Source: CAYMPH01 sp964392365
GTDB taxonomy: Bacteria > Spirochaetota > UBA4802 > UBA5550
DNA: 64,000 nucleotides
Reading direction: 5' to 3'
NCBI GenBank assembly: GCA_964392365.1
Contig: CAYMPH010000018.1
Location: 1 to 64,000 of the forward strand
The translations under genes and the position numbers were made by a program. The notes below the pieces were generated by a model. It searched no databases and was not told the DNA's origin. It saw nothing but the letters and a program-made list of their open reading frames with translations. Each line of letters starts with the position of its first letter. The stretch's first letter is position 1. This document shows positions 34,680 to 43,179 of this stretch, one piece after another.

Positions 34680-35007
34680 TTTTATGGATTCAGTTTTTTA
34701 TATAAATAAACCGGCTATTTACCTTTTAAATCTTTAAAGTAATATAGAAACCCTCACATGAATCAGTCTGGATTATCCTGTTAATTTTTAATAAAAAATA
34801 TTGATTTTGAATTAAATGGATGTTATTTTTAAAATAACAGGAATTGCTTTTTTAAAATTTTATCATGATAAAATCACTGAAAATGTGATTTAGCCGAATT
34901 TTTTACTGTTAAGGTTGCTCTTTTTTCAATCGATATTTTATTATTTGAGACAGATTGTAATTAATGCCATCAGACTTTCATTGAGATGATAAAGCGTCTG
35001 AAAATTT
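34680..35007. other. Intergenic region with two perfect palindromes
   Basis: 328 bp between fmt and the REC-PAS-PP2C gene, without a gene. It has two perfect palindromes close together: TGTTATTTT-T-AAAATAACA (34821-34839) and ATTTTATCATGATAAAAT (34857-34874). Neither has the GC-rich stem of an intrinsic terminator; they may be operators for the downstream gene. Confidence 0.55.
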
Positions 35008-36705
35008 ATGAAGGAAGACAATCTAAAGAATAATAAGGCTCCTAAGCAAAGCCTCATGTCCAGGTCCCGGATTCTGGTAGTTGATGATGAGCCGGAAGTT
35101 ATCACTTTTATATCCCACGCTCTTCATCAACTTGGCTGCACGAAATTCCATACTCTGTCATCAGCAGAGGAATCTATTCAATATGTGAAAAACAATCCTG
35201 TGGATATCATTATTATGGATGTGGTTTTTCAGAAGGAACTCCGTGATGGAAGCTCAGCAGTCCATGAAATACATAAGCAGTTTGATGTTCCTATCGTCTA
35301 TATTTCAGGATATTCCAATGATGAAATTCTGAATAGAATAAAGACCACAAAGAATGCTTATTTTCTACAAAAGCCTTTTTCTGTAGAGGAGCTTAAGTTT
35401 TCTATTGAAATCGCTTTATTTAATTTTATTGAGGACTCCCTCAGGAAATCGGAAAAAAGATACCGCCGCATTATTGATGCCATCAGCGATTATATATATT
35501 CGGTTAAAGTGGCCAATGGCAAGGTAGTGAGAACCAATCACATAGCTTCCTGTGAATCGGTTACCGGGTATACACCGGATGAGTTTGCCAGAGATGAGTT
35601 TTTATGGATTATTATTGTACCTGAAAAGGAAAGGGAAATGGTGCGTGCTCATTTTCAGGATATACTTACAAGCCATGATGTAAGCCCCATCGAGCACCGG
35701 ATTATACGTAAGGACGGCAAGGTGCGCTGGATCAGAAACACGCCGGTTTTCCATTTTGATGAATCTGGAACGTTTACCGGGTATGACGGCATCGTGAGTG
35801 ACATTACAGCAAGAAAAATGGCAGAAGAGGCACTACTTGCCCAGCAGGAAGCGCTTGAAGAACTGGTTGCCCTGCGAACTGAGCATCTGCTTGTCCTCAA
35901 TAACGAGCTTAATATAGCAAAAGAAGAATTGCGTGAAAAAAATGAAAAAATAATGTGGGATCTGCACCAGGCCCGCAAGGGACAGGAACTTCTGCTTCCC
36001 AGGCATGATCTTGAGAATGAAATTCTTATTGCTGATTATCTTTACCTGCCTCTGGATCTTGTAGGCGGGGATTTTATCGCTTATTCCCAATTCAAGGAAG
36101 ATGACCACTTCGGGGTATTCATCGGAGATGTAACCGGACACGGTATTTCAGCAGCATTGTATACTGCAAGTGCGAAGGCAATTATCAGCCGGATCGAACG
36201 TTCAAGACTTATGAATCCGCGGCAATATCTGGAATCGGTTAACACGGACCTTGCTGCTCTTGTCAAAGGAAATCCCAATGCGCATTTTATGACAGGCCAG
36301 TATGGTTTTTTCTGTAAATGTGATAATGGCAGGATTTCTTTTACTTTTTCAAACGCAGGACAGCCATACCCGGTAATTTTCCGGAAATCTACCAACAGCA
36401 TAGAGCTTGCCAAGCTCAACGGCATCATGCTTGGACATTTTGCTGAACCGCTATATGACGAAAAATCAATTCTGCTCGATCCGGGTGACAGGGTGTATCT
36501 ATACACGGACGGTATCACTGAGCTTGCAAATGATGAGAGCCAGGAACTCGAAATGCAGGGTTTTATGGATATACTGTTCAAAATAAATCAGAGTAAAATA
36601 TCCATCAAGGATACTCTGGGAAAAATAATGAAGAAGGCAGACCGATATCGCGGATCCATGCCGGTGTGTGATGATATAGTTATTCTTGGAATAGAAATCA
36701 AATAG
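35008..36705 (+). CDS. Receiver-PAS-SpoIIE/PP2C phosphatase
   Basis: 565 residues. Receiver domain at 20-140 (DD26/27, phosphoacceptor D71 in IIIMDVVF, K around 122 in FLQKPFS); a PAS/PAC pair at about 150-275 (YRRIIDAISDYIYSV...RKDGKVRWIRNTPVFHF...GIVSDITARK); coiled coil about 275-325; SpoIIE phosphatase about 335-565 with LDLVGGDFIAY, GDVTGHGISAALYTASA, SNAGQPYPVIF, LYTDGITELA and CDDIVILGI. It combines phospho-input and a PAS sensor to control dephosphorylation of a STAS partner, perhaps one of those at 49.6 or 52.9 kb. G+C looks higher than its neighbours (one sampled 60-base line is 28/60 G+C). An in-frame ATG at 35056 is an alternative start. Confidence 0.9.
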   Translation: MKEDNLKNNKAPKQSLMSRSRILVVDDEPEVITFISHALHQLGCTKFHTLSSAEESIQYVKNNPVDIIIMDVVFQKELRDGSSAVHEIHKQFDVPIVYISGYSNDEILNRIKTTKNAYFLQKPFSVEELKFSIEIALFNFIEDSLRKSEKRYRRIIDAISDYIYSVKVANGKVVRTNHIASCESVTGYTPDEFARDEFLWIIIVPEKEREMVRAHFQDILTSHDVSPIEHRIIRKDGKVRWIRNTPVFHFDESGTFTGYDGIVSDITARKMAEEALLAQQEALEELVALRTEHLLVLNNELNIAKEELREKNEKIMWDLHQARKGQELLLPRHDLENEILIADYLYLPLDLVGGDFIAYSQFKEDDHFGVFIGDVTGHGISAALYTASAKAIISRIERSRLMNPRQYLESVNTDLAALVKGNPNAHFMTGQYGFFCKCDNGRISFTFSNAGQPYPVIFRKSTNSIELAKLNGIMLGHFAEPLYDEKSILLDPGDRVYLYTDGITELANDESQELEMQGFMDILFKINQSKISIKDTLGKIMKKADRYRGSMPVCDDIVILGIEIK

Positions 36706-36742
36706 TTCTGTTTATTGTAACAATCTGCGGATCATCAGCCTA

Positions 36743-37393
36743 TCAATTAGCCAGAATCATGTTCTCAAGCTTGTCCTTCGGGCAATTTAAAATAAGCTCG
36801 TAAGACATTTTTGCATGACGTTTCATAAGTGTAACAGTTTTTTTGCGCGAATCGAACTGAAGTTTATTGTAAGACACGATAATGCCTGTCATGCTTATAT
36901 AAAAATGCCGTGAGAGTGTTCTTGTATTTTTTCTGAAGCCCAGAGAAAGAAAAATTTTATCCAGAATATCCAGTATGTTTTTTAATACATTATCGATTTC
37001 CTTGTAAGACTCATTCTTGATATTTCCCTGAGACATCAATATTGACATCATTTGAAAATATGAATTGTTTTCAGAAATATAATCAATGTAGGCATTTATT
37101 AATTGATCAAATGATTTTAACGGTGTATCTATATTTTTAATCTGTATCTTTTCCATTATAGCTATCCAGTTTTTAGTTGTCCTGATAGCTGCTTCAACAA
37201 TGAGCGCTTCCTGATCCGGGAAAAACCGGTATATTGAAGAAACAGAAATGCCTGCTTCGTCTGCTATTTCACGCATACTTGTCTTGTCATATGGTTTGGT
37301 TGCGAAAATCCTTTCAGCTGCATCAAGAATCATTTTCTGGCGCGCTTCTTTTTCGCTATTTTTAAGAATTTGCAGGGTTACCTTTTCTTTCAT
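36743..37393 (-). CDS. TetR-family transcriptional repressor
   Basis: 216 residues. N-terminal TetR helix-turn-helix at about 20-68 (MILDAAERIFATKPYDKTSM, then REIADEAGISVSSIYRFFPDQ). The C-terminal ligand domain ends in basic helices. It is divergent from the acyl-CoA synthetase gene, with two GAACAT-YR-TTC palindromes in the 279-bp space between, so it probably represses that operon and itself in response to an acyl-CoA. Confidence 0.93.
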   Translation of the reverse strand: MKEKVTLQILKNSEKEARQKMILDAAERIFATKPYDKTSMREIADEAGISVSSIYRFFPDQEALIVEAAIRTTKNWIAIMEKIQIKNIDTPLKSFDQLINAYIDYISENNSYFQMMSILMSQGNIKNESYKEIDNVLKNILDILDKIFLSLGFRKNTRTLSRHFYISMTGIIVSYNKLQFDSRKKTVTLMKRHAKMSYELILNCPKDKLENMILAN

Positions 37394-37513
37394 TTTTATC
37401 CTTCAGTGCTGATAATATATTCAAAAAATATTAACATTTTTAATAAGTAAGTATATAAAATTATACATTTCTTAAATTTATATTAAAAAAAAGTCAATAC
37501 AAAAGAATTAAGT

Positions 37514-37545
37514 TTGACAAAAAGAACATCGTTCTTATTTATAAT
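37514..37545 (+). promoter_or_regulatory. Candidate promoter with embedded TetR operator 1
   Basis: TTGACA (37514-37519) and TATAAT (37540-37545) bracket the palindrome AAGAAC-ATC-GTTCTT (37522-37536). The 20-bp spacing is longer than ideal. A repressor bound here would cover the space between -35 and -10 elements of the acyl-CoA synthetase promoter. Confidence 0.5.
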
Positions 37546-37557
37546 GAATGTTTTTAA

Positions 37558-37576
37558 AAATGAATAATGTTCATTT
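37558..37576. promoter_or_regulatory. TetR operator 2 (palindrome)
   Basis: Perfect inverted repeat AAATGAA-TAATG-TTCATTT. Read on the minus strand its core is GAACATTATTC, which matches GAACATCGTTC of the site at 37525-37535. Two copies of one 11-bp word (GAACAT, pyrimidine, purine, TTC) in a single regulatory region support a shared binding protein, most likely the adjacent TetR regulator. Confidence 0.6.
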
Positions 37577-37672
37577 GTATAAGTTTTCCTTCAATTAAAA
37601 GATCCAAATAATATCATTTAAAGTAAAATTTTCTTTTTTAATAAAATTACATTATTTTTCAGGAGGAATCTG

Positions 37673-39466
37673 ATGAATCAATTAGTAAAGCCGGACAATG
37701 TTGTGGAAATTCTGGAGAAATCGATTTCAAAATTCCCTCAAAGGCCTTATCTGGGAACAAAAAACAAAATATTGAAACAATATGACTGGATATCATATTC
37801 TGATTTCGGGAAAAGGGTGGATAATGTCAGAAGCGGGCTAAGCGAACTTGGGATCAAGAAAGACGATGCTGTAGGCATTATTTCAAATAACAGCACAGAC
37901 TGGGCAGTCTGTTTTTATGCAACAAACGGGCTGAATGCAAGATTTGTTCCCATGTATGAAGCTGAGCTTGTTCAGGTATGGAAATATATAATCAACGATG
38001 CAAAAGTTAAAGTGCTTTTAATCAGTAAAAAAGAAATATATGAAAAAATTAAAGATGTAGTTAAAACAATATCATCAGTAAAAAAAGTAATTGTAATGGA
38101 AGGTGATGGACCGGATACACTTGCAGAATTAGAAAAAAAAGGATCCGGTAAGTTAGTAAAAAGCATTTACCCTGAATTTTCTTCCATATGCATCCTGATC
38201 TATACATCAGGTACAACCGGCGATCCGAAAGGAGTGCTGCTTTCACAGGGCAACATTACCAGCAACGCTCATGCAACTGTATTTAACTATCCTGAGTATA
38301 ATGAAAACGACAGAGCACTCTCAATCCTGCCTTGGGCGCATGTGTATGGTCTTGCTGAGCTTTTTGTGTGGGCCATAATAGGCGCATCAATGGGGATGGC
38401 GGAAAGTGCTCTTACCATTGGTGAAGATCTGCTGTTGGTTAAACCTACTTTCATGAGTGCAGTTCCAAGGGTATTCAATAAAGTATATGATGGATTATGG
38501 ACAAAGATGAATGAAGAAGGCGGACTGCCCAGAAAATTGTTCGTTATGGGAGTGGATAGCGCCAAGAAAAAACGCGAGCTCGCTGAACAGGGGAAATCGA
38601 GCTTTTTAATAAATCTGAAGTTCAAAATTGCGGATGCAATCGTTTTTAAAAAAATACGCGAAAAACTCGGCGGCAGATTAAAGGGATCTATGACAGGTAG
38701 CGCTGCGATGAACAGGGAAATTTCACATTTTTTCTGGGATCTGGGCATTCCTCTTTACGATGCATATGGGTTGACTGAGACCTCACCCGGAGTAACTCAA
38801 AATGGTCCATTAAAATATAAAATAGGAAGCATTGGTCCTGTTATGAGCAACTGCAGAGTGGTGATAGACCAGTCTGTTGTTGAACCTGGAGCAAAAGACG
38901 GTGAGATAATAGTTTACGGGCATAATGTTATGCAGGGATATTATAATAAACCTGATGCAACTAAAGCTGTAATGACTTCTGACGGCGGATTCAGGACCGG
39001 TGACCGGGGACGTCTTGATGAAGAAGGTTTTCTGTTTATAACAGGAAGGCTTAAAGAACAGTTTAAACTCGAAAACGGCAAATATGTATTTCCAGTGGCA
39101 ATTGAAGAGGATATTAAGCTGAATCATTACATTGAAAATGCAATGATATACGGGGAAGGCCGTGAGTTTAATATCTGTCTTGTAATACCGGATTTTATAA
39201 CCCTGGATAAATGGGCTGAAAAAAATAAATTACCCGGGAATCATGCAGAGCTTCTTAAAACAGATGAAACAAAAAAATTTCTTGAGAATGAAATTATAAA
39301 TTCATTAAAAGAAAAATATGGAAATTATGAAATACCAAAAAAATTTATATTTATCGATGAGCCTTTTACCCTTGAAAACGGCACTATGACCCAGACAATG
39401 AAATTGAAGAGGCGGGTTGTGTTTGAAAAATACAAAGACCAGATTAATGCGGCATATTCCAGATAG
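37673..39466 (+). CDS. Long-chain acyl-CoA synthetase (AMP-forming)
   Basis: 597 residues, ANL superfamily: activates fatty acids to acyl-CoA through an acyl-adenylate. It has the AMP-binding P-loop YTSGTTGDPKG (177-187), the A5 region YDAYGLTETSPGVTQNG, A7 FRTGDRGRLDEEGFLFITGR and A8 LENGKYVFPVAIEE. The layout is of the FadD/long-chain fatty acyl-CoA synthetase branch; chain length is inferred. Strong AGGAGG start site. Followed 38 bp later by a small membrane protein gene, probably in the same operon under TetR control. Confidence 0.93.
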   Translation: MNQLVKPDNVVEILEKSISKFPQRPYLGTKNKILKQYDWISYSDFGKRVDNVRSGLSELGIKKDDAVGIISNNSTDWAVCFYATNGLNARFVPMYEAELVQVWKYIINDAKVKVLLISKKEIYEKIKDVVKTISSVKKVIVMEGDGPDTLAELEKKGSGKLVKSIYPEFSSICILIYTSGTTGDPKGVLLSQGNITSNAHATVFNYPEYNENDRALSILPWAHVYGLAELFVWAIIGASMGMAESALTIGEDLLLVKPTFMSAVPRVFNKVYDGLWTKMNEEGGLPRKLFVMGVDSAKKKRELAEQGKSSFLINLKFKIADAIVFKKIREKLGGRLKGSMTGSAAMNREISHFFWDLGIPLYDAYGLTETSPGVTQNGPLKYKIGSIGPVMSNCRVVIDQSVVEPGAKDGEIIVYGHNVMQGYYNKPDATKAVMTSDGGFRTGDRGRLDEEGFLFITGRLKEQFKLENGKYVFPVAIEEDIKLNHYIENAMIYGEGREFNICLVIPDFITLDKWAEKNKLPGNHAELLKTDETKKFLENEIINSLKEKYGNYEIPKKFIFIDEPFTLENGTMTQTMKLKRRVVFEKYKDQINAAYSR

Positions 39467-39504
39467 AATTGATAAAATATTTTTAAAAAAAGGAGAGTAC
39501 AGGA

Positions 39505-40008
39505 ATGTCAGAAGAAAAAGGATTTAAGAAAAAAACAATTATTGCAGCTGTTGTCGTTGCTGCCTGGTTGGTTGTTACTTTGGTTGTTCTGGGAATATTC
39601 AATATACATCATGCATGGCCGGCATTTTTAACACTCTTGTTTTTCTTTGAAAAAGGAGGAGATGTTAAAAATCTAATTAATATTTTTATTGGTGCTGCAG
39701 TTGGAATATTATTAGCAGCACTAGTGCCATTAGGTGTAGGATTTATTGCCCCTTTCATTGGAGGTGTAACTGTTGCTACTCTTTTAATTGTTTTTATCAT
39801 GGTTTTTTCAATAATTGCATTGGGTGATGTTGCTCATATGTTTTTCAACAACTATGCATTCATGTATTTTACAATATGTTTAATATTCGGCAAGGAACAG
39901 ATGACAGCTCAGTGGCTGATAGTTCTTGGTGCAGGCGGAGTATTTTTTACCGGTGGAGTTCTGGTCTTTGCCAAACTGCTCGGCATGAGTACAAAAATTG
40001 AAAAATAA
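39505..40008 (+). CDS. Small polytopic membrane protein (167 aa)
   Basis: About five transmembrane helices after a short basic start (EKGFKKK). Segments such as HHAWPAFLTLLFFFEKGGDV and NIFIGAAVGILLAALVPLGVG are loosely reminiscent of DUF1097 membrane proteins, but I cannot confirm the family. AGGAGAG ribosome site; follows the acyl-CoA synthetase by 38 bp, so it may handle a lipid or fatty-acid related substrate. A GC-rich hairpin ends the operon. Confidence 0.7.
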   Translation: MSEEKGFKKKTIIAAVVVAAWLVVTLVVLGIFNIHHAWPAFLTLLFFFEKGGDVKNLINIFIGAAVGILLAALVPLGVGFIAPFIGGVTVATLLIVFIMVFSIIALGDVAHMFFNNYAFMYFTICLIFGKEQMTAQWLIVLGAGGVFFTGGVLVFAKLLGMSTKIEK

Positions 40009-40044
40009 TTCTTTTAATAAAATATAATTTAGTGTAAATGTAAA

Positions 40045-40075
40045 ATTGGGGGATTAAAACCCCCCAATATATTTT
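40045..40075 (+). terminator. Terminator of the acyl-CoA synthetase operon
   Basis: Eight-bp stem ATTGGGGG (40045-40052) / CCCCCAAT (40061-40068) with a short A-rich loop, followed by ATATTTT. Confidence 0.75.
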
Positions 40076-40180
40076 CCCCAGCTGTTATATTACGGTTACA
40101 ACCCATAAAATTCATCCGATGTTTCCTCAATTATTTATTGACACTATTTTTTTCAAATATTAAAATATCCGAAACAAATT

Positions 40181-40525
40181 ATGAAAAGAGATAAACGCAG
40201 CAAAAAAGGCGATACGGCTCTCTCCTGGCCGGGATTTTATGGTGATGATTCTTTTATTCACAGGGAAAAGAGCAGGGCAAGAGAACTCAGGCAGTCTTCA
40301 TGGTGGAAGAAGAAAATTTCATATGGATTATGCTACTACTGCGGCGGAAAATTTTTACCCTCGGAACTTACCATGGATCATAAAATTCCGCTATCTAAAG
40401 GCGGAAATTCCGATAAAGAGAATATCGTTTGTGCGTGTAAAGAGTGTAATAATAAGAAGAAATATATGCTTCCTGTAGAATGGGATGAATATATGAATAA
40501 GATAAAGGGTGATGTAAATGGCTGA
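40181..40525 (+). CDS. HNH endonuclease-domain protein
   Basis: 114 residues. HNH/zinc-finger nuclease core: C51-x2-C54 (CYYCGGKF), MDHKIPLSKGG with D66/H67, N81 in KENIVCACKECNNKK, and C86-x2-C89. Basic N-terminal extension of about 45 residues. It could cut DNA, but many such stand-alone HNH proteins have unknown targets. It overlaps the start of the cyclic-nucleotide-binding gene by 8 bp, implying coupled expression. Confidence 0.85.
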   Translation: MKRDKRSKKGDTALSWPGFYGDDSFIHREKSRARELRQSSWWKKKISYGLCYYCGGKFLPSELTMDHKIPLSKGGNSDKENIVCACKECNNKKKYMLPVEWDEYMNKIKGDVNG

Positions 40526-42977
40526 AAACGGAGGAGAGCTTTATAAAAAAGGTAGAGTCCTTATAGTTCAGGGAACTACTCCAGGCGATGTTTTCATGCT
40601 GCAGGACGGAACAATTGAAATTCTAACCGGTCCGCTTGAATATAATGGGCTTGATCAGGATATTATAATATCAAAAAGCAGAAGAACAGGAATTATTTCA
40701 GGCAAAACAGCACTTGTAGGATTCAACAGAAACCTGAATGAACCATACTGCGCTTCATTCAGGGCATTAACTGATTCAACAGTTTCCAGGTATTCATTGC
40801 GCGGCGGCGGATTCAGGGAGCTTGCTTCTTCTGACATCGGAACTGCAGTTCTAATATTGCGGAATCTGTATTCAAGACTTACAACTTCAGTTGCAGACTC
40901 AACAAAATATGCAAAGCTATACCAGAATGTCAGCAGGGTTGATGATAATATTGCGCTAATATACATGGCGCTCGGAATGCAGAAAGCATCAAGTGATCTT
41001 CATTCAACAGCTGACAGCATGCATAAGCTTTATAATGCACGCGGAGGCAGATTTCCTCAAATGTTTGATGGAAATTTTCTGGTTGCAGATAACGGGAAGT
41101 TTTTGAATAAAAAATATGAAGCCCCGAAAATTCCCGCTGATTCACCTGAAGGCCGCAGAAATCTTGAAATATTTAAAGGCATATTGAAGCTCGATGCCGG
41201 AATTCTAAAAGCAATGTTCAATTCTGATCCGTCAATTGCAGTAAATATTTTTTCAGCAATGACAGATGATCTGATGGCTGCTATTGAATCCATCTCGGCA
41301 ATTCTTGAATATATTGATAATGAAATGACTTCTCTTTTCGGAAGCGCCGGAAGCTGGGCATCTTATCTGATTGATTCTTCCGGTATTGAAGACTGGCTCT
41401 TAACCGGCAGGGTTTCGCAGGATTTTATCAGGCATATTCTGTCAATTGTATCAAAGGTATCAGCAAACTATGATGAACTTTCAGGAAAAAGATCAGCAGA
41501 TTATTTTTCCGGAATTAAAAAGCTCCAATCGTATGTTCCGAGATCGAAAGAGCCGGAAAGAGCACCAGCAAGATCATCTTTTGACGAGCCGGCACAGATG
41601 CGGTCTCCTGCCATTCAATCTTCAGGAGATGCCGGAGCATTAAAGCAGTCACTTCAGCAGATTTATGAATTTGCAGTTGTAGACAAGGAGTTTCAGACAA
41701 GGTTCAGTTCTCTTTTAAACGATTTTAAGAAGCAGGCGAATCCGCTTGCTACTGAAGATGAACCTAGAAAGCTCAGACGGCAGATTGCAAAACTTTACTG
41801 GGATTTATATAAAAGCGTATATCTGAGATCGAGAACTGAAAGCTCTACACCCCGTCCGGTAAAATTTATGCTGAATTACGGATTCCTTGACGAAACGCTT
41901 GTTGATGGACAGATGATTTCAGAGATGAATGAAATTACAAGAAGAAGGGAACCTGAATCCGATAATATTTTTTATGAAGAGGAATTTATTGATTTAATTT
42001 ATAAGCAGATTGAAGAGCCCAGCATAACTGAAATGGGACTGAATTACCAGGCTCATTTAAGAGAACTTGAAAAAAGCACTAGCAAAAAAGATAAGCGCGT
42101 TGATAATTATGAAGATAATATTAAGCAGGTAATATACGAAATTGAGCAGAGAGTTACATCCACATGCGCAGTATGCTCCGGTTCAACATCAACGGCTTTT
42201 CCAATACTGAATTCCATGGCAACAAAAGGCTCGCTGATACAGATGTACACATCCAAAAATAAAATACATCAGGCGCTTAAAGAAATTGTAAATATTGACT
42301 ATTCCGCATTCTACAGGGAAACTGTTTTAAAAATAGGTGAAGCAAGGGAGATTATCCAGGAGGAAATAATTCCTTATATTATTATTCTTCCTATTTCCGG
42401 TACAAAGATGCTGCTCTGGCAGGAAATGTCAGGTATTAATAAAAGAAGCAGAGGAAGAATTGTTGTTCCGGTTTTTTTCATGGGGGATTTTATGAAAAAT
42501 CTCGCATATGCAATTGCTTCTTTCAGATGGGAGCTCAATAAAACTATTAAGGGCGGCATGTGGGCAGACCCTGTTGAGGGCGGTATATCCGGCGAGTATT
42601 TTGATTATGTTAATACTTATAAAAAGAACAGCAGGCTTACGCAGGAAATGAAAGAAAAAATTACTGAACGTTTTAAAAGCCTTCGAACCAACAGAGACAG
42701 ATTCGCAGATGATTACCTGCAGTGGATTTTCAATGAAAAAGACGGTATTATGAAACTGAACGTTCTTGTCAGGGAAATGTTTTATAAACATGTTCCTTTT
42801 AGAAAAGAGGTAAGGGACAAACTTGAGGGTATGCCTGCTTACACGCAAATGTCATCCAGGTATAAAAATATAAGCGCAAGAAATTTTGCAGCATATGAGA
42901 GGAAGTTTAAAAAATATCTGGATGCAGGCGGATATCCTGAAGAGATTCAGAATTATATGAATTTTTTAAAACTGTAA
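40518..42977 (+). CDS. Large protein with N-terminal cyclic-nucleotide-binding domain (819 aa)
   Basis: Residues about 1-120 are a Crp-type cNMP-binding barrel (GGELYKKGRVLIVQGTTPGD, then VFMLQDGTIEILTG). The phosphate cassette seems degenerate: GKTALVGFNRNLNEPYCASFRAL lacks a canonical GE-x-A-L-x4-R-A. Residues 120-800 have no recognised domain; they are mostly helical and soluble, with a notable TSTCAVCSGSTSTAFPILN segment around residue 547. No DNA-binding domain. Proteins of this layout are, as far as I know, found chiefly in spirochaetes, with unknown function. Downstream of the overlapping HNH gene, GGAGGAG near the start codon. Confidence 0.75.
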   Translation: MAENGGELYKKGRVLIVQGTTPGDVFMLQDGTIEILTGPLEYNGLDQDIIISKSRRTGIISGKTALVGFNRNLNEPYCASFRALTDSTVSRYSLRGGGFRELASSDIGTAVLILRNLYSRLTTSVADSTKYAKLYQNVSRVDDNIALIYMALGMQKASSDLHSTADSMHKLYNARGGRFPQMFDGNFLVADNGKFLNKKYEAPKIPADSPEGRRNLEIFKGILKLDAGILKAMFNSDPSIAVNIFSAMTDDLMAAIESISAILEYIDNEMTSLFGSAGSWASYLIDSSGIEDWLLTGRVSQDFIRHILSIVSKVSANYDELSGKRSADYFSGIKKLQSYVPRSKEPERAPARSSFDEPAQMRSPAIQSSGDAGALKQSLQQIYEFAVVDKEFQTRFSSLLNDFKKQANPLATEDEPRKLRRQIAKLYWDLYKSVYLRSRTESSTPRPVKFMLNYGFLDETLVDGQMISEMNEITRRREPESDNIFYEEEFIDLIYKQIEEPSITEMGLNYQAHLRELEKSTSKKDKRVDNYEDNIKQVIYEIEQRVTSTCAVCSGSTSTAFPILNSMATKGSLIQMYTSKNKIHQALKEIVNIDYSAFYRETVLKIGEAREIIQEEIIPYIIILPISGTKMLLWQEMSGINKRSRGRIVVPVFFMGDFMKNLAYAIASFRWELNKTIKGGMWADPVEGGISGEYFDYVNTYKKNSRLTQEMKEKITERFKSLRTNRDRFADDYLQWIFNEKDGIMKLNVLVREMFYKHVPFRKEVRDKLEGMPAYTQMSSRYKNISARNFAAYERKFKKYLDAGGYPEEIQNYMNFLKL

Positions 42978-42985
42978 TAAACCAC

Positions 42986-43014
42986 GCAGCGGCGGGATTT
43001 AAATCCGCTGCTGC
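42986..43014. other. Imperfect hairpin after the 819-aa gene
   Basis: Arms GCAGCGGCGGGATTT and AAATCCGCTGCTGC pair with one bulge or mismatch, but no T-run follows. A more convincing terminator lies about 65 bp further on. Confidence 0.45.
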
Positions 43015-43076
43015 AAAACCGCCAGCTCAACTCTTCTATTGAATAAATGTTTATAGACTTTTTAAATATTAATATC

Positions 43077-43100
43077 AAGCATGGTTCTTCATGCTTTTTT
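43077..43100 (+). terminator. Rho-independent terminator
   Basis: Stem AAGCATG (43077-43083) / CATGCTT (43090-43096), 6-nt loop, T-run of six. It separates the HNH/cNMP operon from the aminotransferase gene. Confidence 0.8.
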
Positions 43101-43179
43101 AATTATGAAGAGGCATTGATCTTTTCCGGTCAACATAATATTGATGTGAATCAATAAATCTGTTTATAGGGGATTAATT

